Of a stretch of 64,000 nucleotides of DNA, positions 58,431 to 64,000 are shown one piece after another. The position numbers and the translations under genes are program-made. The DNA comes from Micromonospora echinospora. Its GTDB lineage: Bacteria > Actinomycetota > Actinomycetes > Mycobacteriales > Micromonosporaceae. The notes under the pieces were generated by a model. That model made no database searches, had not been told where the DNA came from, and was given only the letters and a program-made list of their open reading frames with translations. The stretch's first letter is position 1; each line of letters begins with the position of its first letter. Location: NCBI RefSeq assembly GCF_900091495.1, contig NZ_LT607413.1:3797001-3861000 (forward strand), read 5' to 3'.

Positions 58431-60293
58431 ATGGCTGGGCGGATCCGGGACGAGGACATCGCGCTGGTACGCGAACGCACCTCGATCGCGGACGTCATCT
58501 CGGAGACGGTGACGCTGAAGTCGGCCGGCGGCGGCAACCTCAAGGGGCTCTGCCCGTTCCACGACGAGAAGAGCCCGTCGTTCAACGTCTCGCCGGCCCG
58601 GAACGTCTTCTACTGCTTCGGCTGCGGGGCGGGCGGCGACGCGATCAAGTTCCTGATGGACGCCGACCATCTCAGCTTCGTCGAGTCGGTCGAACGGCTC
58701 GCCGGCCGGGCCGGCATCCAGCTGCGCTACGTCGAGGACGGCAAGCCCGCCCCCCGCGTCCGGCAGCAGCAGGGCCAGCGGCAGCGCCTCGTCGCCGCGC
58801 ACGCCGCCGCCGTCGAGTTCTACACCGCGCAGCTCGGCACCGCCGGAGCCCGGCCGGCGCGGGAGTTCCTCGCCGAGCGCGGCTTCGACCGGGCCGCCGC
58901 CCAGCGGTACGGCTGCGGCTTCGCCCCGGACGCCTGGGACCTGCTCACCAAGCACCTGCGTCAGCAGGGCTTCAGCCACGACGAGCTGGTCACCGCCGGG
59001 CTGTCCCGGCCGGCCCGCTCCGGTTCGCTGATCGACCGGTTCCGCCGCCGGCTGCTCTGGCCGATCCGGGACCTCAGCGGCGACGTGATCGGCTTCGGCG
59101 CGCGGAAGCTCTTCGACGACGACGACGGCCCGAAGTACCTGAACACCCCCGAGACGCCGATCTACAAGAAGTCGCACGTGCTCTACGGCATCGACCAGGC
59201 CAAGCGGGAGATCGCCAAGCAGGGTCGGGTGGTCGTGGTCGAGGGCTACACCGACGTGATGGCCTGCCACCTGGCCGGCGAGACGACCGCCGTGGCGACC
59301 TGCGGCACCGCCTTCGGCGCGGACCACATCGGGGTGCTGCGCCGCCTCCTGCTGGACAGCGACGACGTGGCCGGCGAGATCATCTTCACTTTCGACGGGG
59401 ACGCCGCCGGGCAGAAGGCCGCGCTGCGGGCCTTCGAGGACGACCAGCGTTTCGTCGGGCGGACCTTCATCGCGGTCAGCCCGGACAACATGGACCCGTG
59501 CGAGCTGCGGCTGGCAAAGGGCGACCTGGCCGTCCGGGACCTGGTCGCCCGGCGCGAGCCGCTTGTCGACTTCGCGCTGCGGCACGTGATCAGCCGGTAC
59601 GACCTGGACACCGTCGACGGCCGGGTCGAGGCGATGCGCCGCGCCGCCCCGTTGGTCGCCAAGCTCAAGGACGCCGAGAAGCGCCCCGAGTACGTCCGCA
59701 AGCTCGCCGGTGACCTCGGCATGGAGATCGAACCGGTGCAGCGGGCGGTGCTTGCCGCCGGGGGCGCGCCGGCCGGCCGGGAGAGGCCCCGCTCCGCCCC
59801 GAGCCGCGAACCGGCGGTGGACAGCCCGCAGTCGATGGTCGAGCGGGAGGCGCTGAAACTGGCCCTCCAGGAGCCGGTGCTCGCCGGCCCGATGTTCGAC
59901 GCGGTCGGCGCGGACGAGTACCGCCACCCGGTCCACCAGGTGGTCCGCGCCGCCGTCACGGAGGCCGGCGGGGTGTCGTCGGCGACCGGCGGCGCGGTCT
60001 GGGTCGGCCGGGTCCAGGACGCCTGCGCCGACCTGGCCGCGCAGGCCCTCGTCGCGGAGCTGGCCGTGGAGCCGCTGCGGATCGACGGCGAACCCGACCC
60101 GAGGTACGTTTCGATCACCCTCGCCCAGCTGCAGTGGGGATCGGTCACCGGCCGGATCAGGGACCTCAAGTCGAAGATCCAGCGGGTGAACCCGGTGGCG
60201 AACAAGGACGAGTACTTCGCGCTCTTCGGCGAGTTGCTCTCGCTGGAGCAGCACGCCCGGGCGCTGCGCGAACAGGCCGCGGGAGGACTGTGA
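58431..60293 (+). CDS. dnaG: DNA primase DnaG
   Basis: The protein has 620 residues from ATG 58431, after GGAGGAGG. The N-terminal zinc finger is CPFHDEKSPSFNVS, then YCFGCGAGGDAIKFLM. The catalytic TOPRIM domain has VVVVEGYTDVMACHLAG and FTFDGDAAGQKAA. The DnaB-binding helical domain occupies the C-terminal 170 residues. It synthesises RNA primers at the replication fork. The next gene overlaps its stop by TGATG, so the two are co-translated. Confidence 0.97.
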   Translation: MAGRIRDEDIALVRERTSIADVISETVTLKSAGGGNLKGLCPFHDEKSPSFNVSPARNVFYCFGCGAGGDAIKFLMDADHLSFVESVERLAGRAGIQLRYVEDGKPAPRVRQQQGQRQRLVAAHAAAVEFYTAQLGTAGARPAREFLAERGFDRAAAQRYGCGFAPDAWDLLTKHLRQQGFSHDELVTAGLSRPARSGSLIDRFRRRLLWPIRDLSGDVIGFGARKLFDDDDGPKYLNTPETPIYKKSHVLYGIDQAKREIAKQGRVVVVEGYTDVMACHLAGETTAVATCGTAFGADHIGVLRRLLLDSDDVAGEIIFTFDGDAAGQKAALRAFEDDQRFVGRTFIAVSPDNMDPCELRLAKGDLAVRDLVARREPLVDFALRHVISRYDLDTVDGRVEAMRRAAPLVAKLKDAEKRPEYVRKLAGDLGMEIEPVQRAVLAAGGAPAGRERPRSAPSREPAVDSPQSMVEREALKLALQEPVLAGPMFDAVGADEYRHPVHQVVRAAVTEAGGVSSATGGAVWVGRVQDACADLAAQALVAELAVEPLRIDGEPDPRYVSITLAQLQWGSVTGRIRDLKSKIQRVNPVANKDEYFALFGELLSLEQHARALREQAAGGL

Positions 60294-60826
60294 TGGGGCT
60301 GTTCAACCGTCGACCGAAGCTCCCCGCCCGGCACCGGCCGGAGTTGGCCGCCGACGAGCGGGTGCTCGCCTGGGCCCGGGTGGGCGACGGTGACGAGGCC
60401 GCCTCGGTCGCCACCAACCTCGGGCTCTGGCTGCCCGGCCGGGACGGGCGGCTGGGCTGGCACGACATCCTCAAGGCGGTCTGGTCCGGGCGGGAGCTGC
60501 GGGTCACCCCGGCGGAACGCCTCGCCGAGCGGGACGGCTACCTGGTGGTCGCCGACGCGCCCACCGACACCTACCTCCTCCTCGATCCCGGGGAGCTGCC
60601 GCACCAGGTGCGCGCCCGGGTGACCAAGTCGGTGGCGTACACCGAACACCACCCGGTGCCCGGCGGCGCGGGCCGGATCGCCGCCCGCCGGGTGCCCGGC
60701 GTGGACGGCCTGACCTGGACGGTCCGCTACGACCCCGGCACCCCGGTCGACGACCCGGAGGTGGCCGCCGAGACCGACCGGCTGGTGGCCGCCGCCCGCG
60801 CCGCCACCAGCCCCGGCGAGCTGTAG
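60293..60826 (+). CDS. Conserved actinobacterial protein downstream of dnaG
   Basis: The protein has 177 residues from ATG 60293, overlapping the dnaG stop by one base. It begins MGLFNRRPKLPARHRPELAAD and contains LPGRDGRLGWHDILKAVWSG, GYLVVADAPTDTYLLLD and TVRYDPGTPVDDPEVAAETDRLVAAARA. There are no membrane segments or catalytic motifs. It resembles short actinobacterial proteins of unknown function found next to dnaG. The strict coupling suggests a link to replication, but that is inference. Confidence 0.75.
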   Translation: MGLFNRRPKLPARHRPELAADERVLAWARVGDGDEAASVATNLGLWLPGRDGRLGWHDILKAVWSGRELRVTPAERLAERDGYLVVADAPTDTYLLLDPGELPHQVRARVTKSVAYTEHHPVPGGAGRIAARRVPGVDGLTWTVRYDPGTPVDDPEVAAETDRLVAAARAATSPGEL

Positions 60827-60903
60827 GGGCGGCCCCGGCCGGGCGGGCCGTCGGTGCCGTCGGCCCGCCGGGAAAACCGGTGGGGCCTGTCAGGGGCGCC
60901 GGC

Positions 60904-60909
60904 TAGGGT
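60904..60909 (+). promoter_or_regulatory. -10 hexamer TAGGGT, leaderless layout
   Basis: TAGGGT is followed by six bases and the GTG at 60916. It keeps the same spacing as the other TAnnnT-N6 starts in the window. Confidence 0.5.
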
Positions 60910-60915
60910 CGGGGC

Positions 60916-61845
60916 GTGACGGCAGAGGTGTTGATCCGGGCCCGGGGACTGGTGAAACGGTTCGGTGACTTCACCGCCGTGGACGGGATCGACGTCGACG
61001 TCCACGCCGGGGAAGCCTTCGGGTTCCTCGGGCCAAACGGCGCGGGCAAGTCCTCGACCATGCGGATGGTCGGCTGCATCTCCCCGCCCAGCGACGGGGA
61101 GTTGCGCATCCTCGGCATGGACCCGGTCCGCGACGGGCCGGCGATCCGGGCCCGCCTCGGCGTCTGCCCGCAGCTGGACAACCTCGACCCGGAGCTGACC
61201 GTCCGGGAAAATCTCACCACCTACGCGCGCTACTTCGGCATCCCCCGCCGGGTGGCCCGGGACCGCGCGGCCGAGCTGCTCGACTTCGTGCAGCTCGCCG
61301 AACGCGCCGACAGCCGGGTCGAGCCGCTCTCCGGTGGCATGAAGCGCCGGCTCACCATCGCCCGCGCGCTGGTCAACGAGCCGGAGATCGTCCTGCTGGA
61401 CGAACCGACCACCGGGCTGGACCCGCAGGCCCGGCACCTGGTCTGGGAACGGCTGTTCCGACTCAAGCAGCAGGGCGTCACCCTGGTGCTGACCACGCAC
61501 TACATGGACGAGGCGGAACAGCTCTGCGACCGCCTGGTGGTGATGGACGGCGGCCGGATCGCCGCCGAGGGAGCGCCTCGGGCGTTGATCGAGCGGTACT
61601 CCACCCGGGAGGTGGTGGAGCTGCGCTTCGCCGCCGAGTCGCAGGAGGCGTTCGCCGGCAAGCTCGACGATATCGGCGAGCGGGTCGAGGTGCTGCCCGA
61701 CCGGGTCCTGCTCTACGTCGCCCACGGGGACGACGCGGTCGCCGAGGTCCACGCGCGCGGGTTAACCCCGGCGAGCGTGCTGGTCCGCCGCAGCAGCCTG
61801 GAGGACGTCTTCCTCCACCTGACCGGCCGCACCCTGGTCGACTGA
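60916..61845 (+). CDS. ABC exporter ATPase (NodI/DrrA-like)
   Basis: The protein has 309 residues from GTG 60916, placed six bases after TAGGGT. Walker A is GPNGAGKSSTMRMV, signature LSGGMKRRLTIA, Walker B EIVLLDEPTTGLDPQ, and H-loop LTTHYMDEAEQL. The C-terminal 80 residues match the regulatory tail of DrrA/NodI ATPases, ending SLEDVFLHLTGR. With the two following permeases it forms an ABC-2 exporter. Drug or polysaccharide/lipid export is the family range; the substrate is unknown. Confidence 0.92.
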   Translation: MTAEVLIRARGLVKRFGDFTAVDGIDVDVHAGEAFGFLGPNGAGKSSTMRMVGCISPPSDGELRILGMDPVRDGPAIRARLGVCPQLDNLDPELTVRENLTTYARYFGIPRRVARDRAAELLDFVQLAERADSRVEPLSGGMKRRLTIARALVNEPEIVLLDEPTTGLDPQARHLVWERLFRLKQQGVTLVLTTHYMDEAEQLCDRLVVMDGGRIAAEGAPRALIERYSTREVVELRFAAESQEAFAGKLDDIGERVEVLPDRVLLYVAHGDDAVAEVHARGLTPASVLVRRSSLEDVFLHLTGRTLVD

Positions 61846-61860
61846 GGGCGGGAAGCACGG

Positions 61861-62670
61861 ATGAGCGTGACCCAGCAGACCCGCCGGGAGGCGGCCCGGC
61901 CGGCGCTGCCCCGGGTGCCGGCGCTGGCGGTCCTGTCGTACCACCTGGTCGGCTACCGCCGCACCTGGCGGTCGAGCGTCTTCTCGTCGTTCCTGCTGCC
62001 GGTGCTCACCGTGCTCGGCTTCGGCGTGGGCGTCGGCGCGTACGTCGACCAGGGCGTCGGCGGGGTGCCCTACCTCGAATGGATCCTGCCCGGGCTGGTC
62101 GCCTCCACCGCCTTCCAGGTCGCGGTCAGCGAGTCGACTTGGCCGGTCTACGGCAACTTCCAGTGGACCAAGCTCTACTACGCGCAGAGCGCAGCCCCGC
62201 TGCGGGCCGGCGACATCCTCGGCGGGCACCTGGTCTTCGTCCTGCTCCGGGTGCTCACCTCCGCCGCCGCGTTCCTGCTGGTCGCGGCGGCGTTCGGGGC
62301 GGTGCGTTCCGGGTGGGCGCTGCTCGCCCTGCCGGTGGTGGTGCTGCTCGGCCTGGCGGTGGCCGCGCCGGTCTTCGCGTTCGCCGGCAGCGTGCCCGGC
62401 GACAGCTACCTGGCGCTGCTGTTCCGGTTCGCGGTGATCCCGGCGACCCTCTTCGCCGGGGTGTTCTTCCCGGTCGAGTCGCTGCCGGTGGGGCTGCGCT
62501 GGGTGGCGTACGTGACCCCGCTCTGGCACGGCGTCGACCTGTGCCGGGCCGCCGCGCTCGGGGTGGCCCCGCAGTGGTCCGCCACCGGACACCTGCTCTA
62601 CCTCGCGGCCTGGGCCCTGACCGGCTGGGCGCTGGCCCGGCGCGTGTTCCACCGCACCCTCGTCGTCTAG
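61861..62670 (+). CDS. ABC-2 type transporter permease (NodJ-like), first
   Basis: The protein has 269 residues from ATG 61861, 15 bases after the ATPase stop. Six hydrophobic segments are seen, including SSFLLPVLTVLGFGVGVGAYVD and a late FRFAVIPATLFAGVFFPVESLP, followed by WVAYVTPLWHGVDLCRAAALG. The FPVE-PxGL pattern and the end region are typical of NodJ/DrrB-like ABC-2 permeases. It pairs with the second permease to build the channel. Confidence 0.9.
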   Translation: MSVTQQTRREAARPALPRVPALAVLSYHLVGYRRTWRSSVFSSFLLPVLTVLGFGVGVGAYVDQGVGGVPYLEWILPGLVASTAFQVAVSESTWPVYGNFQWTKLYYAQSAAPLRAGDILGGHLVFVLLRVLTSAAAFLLVAAAFGAVRSGWALLALPVVVLLGLAVAAPVFAFAGSVPGDSYLALLFRFAVIPATLFAGVFFPVESLPVGLRWVAYVTPLWHGVDLCRAAALGVAPQWSATGHLLYLAAWALTGWALARRVFHRTLVV

Positions 62671-62679
62671 GGAGGACCC

Positions 62680-63489
62680 GTGGTCGCTCTGGTGCTGCCC
62701 CGGCTGCTCGACGCCCGTGCCGCCGCCCGCCGGTCCTCCGCGGTCGCCTGGCGGAACATCGACACCCTCGGTACGGCGTACTGGCTGGTGCTCGTCTCCG
62801 GCTTCCTGGAGCCGGTGTTCTACCTCTTCTCCATCGGCGTCGGGGTGGGGGCGCTGGTCGGCGACTTCACGCTCCCCGACGGCCGGGTGGTGTCCTACGC
62901 GACGTTCGTCGCCCCGGCGCTGCTCGCCTCGTCGGCGATGACCGGCGCGCTGGCCGAGACCACCTTCAACTTCTTCGGCAAGATGAAGTACCAGAAGCTG
63001 TACGACGGGGTGATCGCCACTCCGGTGCAGCCGTTCGAGATCGCCCTCGGCGAGCTGGCCTGGGCGATGCTGCGCGGCTCGCTCTACTCGGCGGCGTTCC
63101 TCGTGGTGATGGTGGCGATGGACCTGACCACCGTGCCCCGGGCGGCGACGGCGCTGCCGGCGGCCCTGCTGGTCGGCTTCGCGTTCGGTGCGCTGGGCAT
63201 GACCATCGCCACCTTCATGCGGAGCTGGCAGGACTTCGACCTGCTCGGGTCGGCGCAGTTCACCCTCTTCCTCTTCTCCGGCACCTTCGTCCCGGCGCAG
63301 GCCTACCCGGACCTGCTGCGCTGGGTGGTGGAGGTGACCCCGCTCTACCGCTCGGTGCACCTGCTCCGGGACGTCGCGCTCGGCGCCGGGGGCGGGGGAT
63401 GGCTGGTCGACGTGCTCTACCTGGTCGGGTTGACGGCGCTGTGCCTGGTGGTGGCGTCCCGCCGGACGTCCCGGCTGCTCTACCGGTAG
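62680..63489 (+). CDS. ABC-2 type transporter permease (NodJ-like), second
   Basis: The protein has 269 residues from GTG 62680, with GGAGGAC upstream and 9 bases after the previous stop. Similar layout to its neighbour: WLVLVSGFLEPVFYLFSIGVGVGALVG, then FGKMKYQKLYDGVIATPVQ, SAQFTLFLFSGTFVPAQAYPDLL and WVVEVTPLYRSVHLLRDVALG. It is the same length as the first permease, which suggests an old duplication giving a heterodimeric exporter. Confidence 0.9.
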   Translation: MVALVLPRLLDARAAARRSSAVAWRNIDTLGTAYWLVLVSGFLEPVFYLFSIGVGVGALVGDFTLPDGRVVSYATFVAPALLASSAMTGALAETTFNFFGKMKYQKLYDGVIATPVQPFEIALGELAWAMLRGSLYSAAFLVVMVAMDLTTVPRAATALPAALLVGFAFGALGMTIATFMRSWQDFDLLGSAQFTLFLFSGTFVPAQAYPDLLRWVVEVTPLYRSVHLLRDVALGAGGGGWLVDVLYLVGLTALCLVVASRRTSRLLYR

Positions 63490-63567
63490 GGCCCCGGACA
63501 GCCGGTGGTTACCCGGGGCCGGGTCGGGGCATGAGCAGGGGGAGACAGCCGACCTGAGGGAGGGGCG

Positions 63568-64000
63568 ATGGCCTCCGACGAGTCCCCCGGCCGGGGCGGG
63601 CACCGCGACCGTTCCACCACCACCGCTCGGCGCGGGCCGGACGATCCGGGCGAGGCCCGCGCGGACGTGGCACCGACGAGGGGCGAGCCCCGCGCGGACG
63701 CGGAGCCGACGGCGCGGGACGCGTCGACCCGGAACCGCCCGGTCGGGCCGGACGACGGACCGGACAGCCCCACCGAGCTCTCCGGTACGGGGTGGCTGGC
63801 GACGCTGCGCCGTACGGGTCGGGAGTTCTCCGAGGACGGCCTGACCGACTGGGCGGCGGCGCTTACCTACTACGGCGTGCTCTCGATCTTCCCCGGCCTG
63901 CTGGTGCTGGTCTCGCTGCTCGGTCTGCTCGGGGAGAGCGCCACGAACGAGGTCCGGGACACGGTCACCGAGGCGGTGCCGGAGGAGAACATCCGCCGGA
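63568..64000 (+). CDS. YihY/BrkB family membrane protein (3' end outside window)
   Basis: ATG 63568 has GAGGGAGGGG upstream, and the frame stays open to the window edge. The first 75 residues are Asp/Arg/Pro-rich and low-complexity, with an internal near-duplication (GEARADVAPTR and GEPRADAEPTA). Then comes the family start LRRTGREFSEDGLTDWAAALTYYGVLSIFPGLLVLVSLLGLL with the first membrane segment. YihY/BrkB proteins have about six spans and were once annotated as ribonuclease BN; the true role is unknown. About 144 residues are visible. Confidence 0.88.
   Translation, partial: MASDESPGRGGHRDRSTTTARRGPDDPGEARADVAPTRGEPRADAEPTARDASTRNRPVGPDDGPDSPTELSGTGWLATLRRTGREFSEDGLTDWAAALTYYGVLSIFPGLLVLVSLLGLLGESATNEVRDTVTEAVPEENIRR

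Overview
The window is a dense, very GC-rich actinobacterial chromosome segment. The order of its core genes (hemW, hrcA-dnaJ-rsmE, phoH-ybeY-corC-era, recO-uppS, zur-glyS-dus, ppdK-dgt, dnaG), the many GTG starts and the accessory families point to Micromonosporaceae, probably a Micromonospora-like organism. This placement is inferred from gene content and style; no phylogeny was run. I see no phage, transposase, CRISPR array, rRNA or tRNA gene.

Layout. 1-6.0 kb: partial enoyl-CoA hydratase, hemW, a Pro-rich DUF4870 protein, then a CIRCE operator driving hrcA-dnaJ-rsmE. 6-10.6 kb: polyphosphate kinase 2, an SDR, a HIT protein, a serine hydrolase and a snapalysin-like protease. 10.8-18.6 kb: phoH-ybeY-corC-(degenerate cytidine deaminase)-era, an acyltransferase, recO, uppS and a small protein. 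18.6-21.5 kb: a gene-free stretch with a 14-bp minisatellite, then a secreted protein and a class-F-like sortase. 21.6-24.7 kb: a TPP riboswitch and the ykoE-ykoD-ykoC thiamine ECF importer. 24.8-26.7 kb: a two-gene metal permease. 26.8-31.4 kb: hydrolase, acyl-CoA dehydrogenase and small membrane proteins. 31.4-34.9 kb: a full zinc module znuA-znuC-znuB-smtB-zur behind a Zur-box-like dyad. 35-40.6 kb: small membrane proteins, glyS, an AbiEi/DUF559-like protein and dus. 40.6-46.3 kb: a large AfsR/SARP ATPase regulator divergent from a LuxR response regulator, whose 3' end overlaps a GH20 hexosaminidase. 46.6-52.9 kb: ppdK, a Roadblock protein, a VOC protein, dgt and an iron-box-controlled siderophore-interacting protein. 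53-64 kb: M23 peptidase, a secreted GDPD, a BCCT transporter, dnaG, an ABC exporter and a partial YihY/BrkB protein.

Three themes stand out. (1) Metal and cofactor control is well marked: CIRCE, TPP riboswitch, Zur-like dyad, iron box. (2) Several genes look leaderless, with a TAnnnT hexamer six or seven bases before the start codon. (3) A dispersed hairpin repeat occurs four times. Two copies end in an identical TACACT placed exactly six bases before a GTG start, so the repeat may act as a mobile promoter cassette. I regard this repeat family as the most interesting unexplained signal here.
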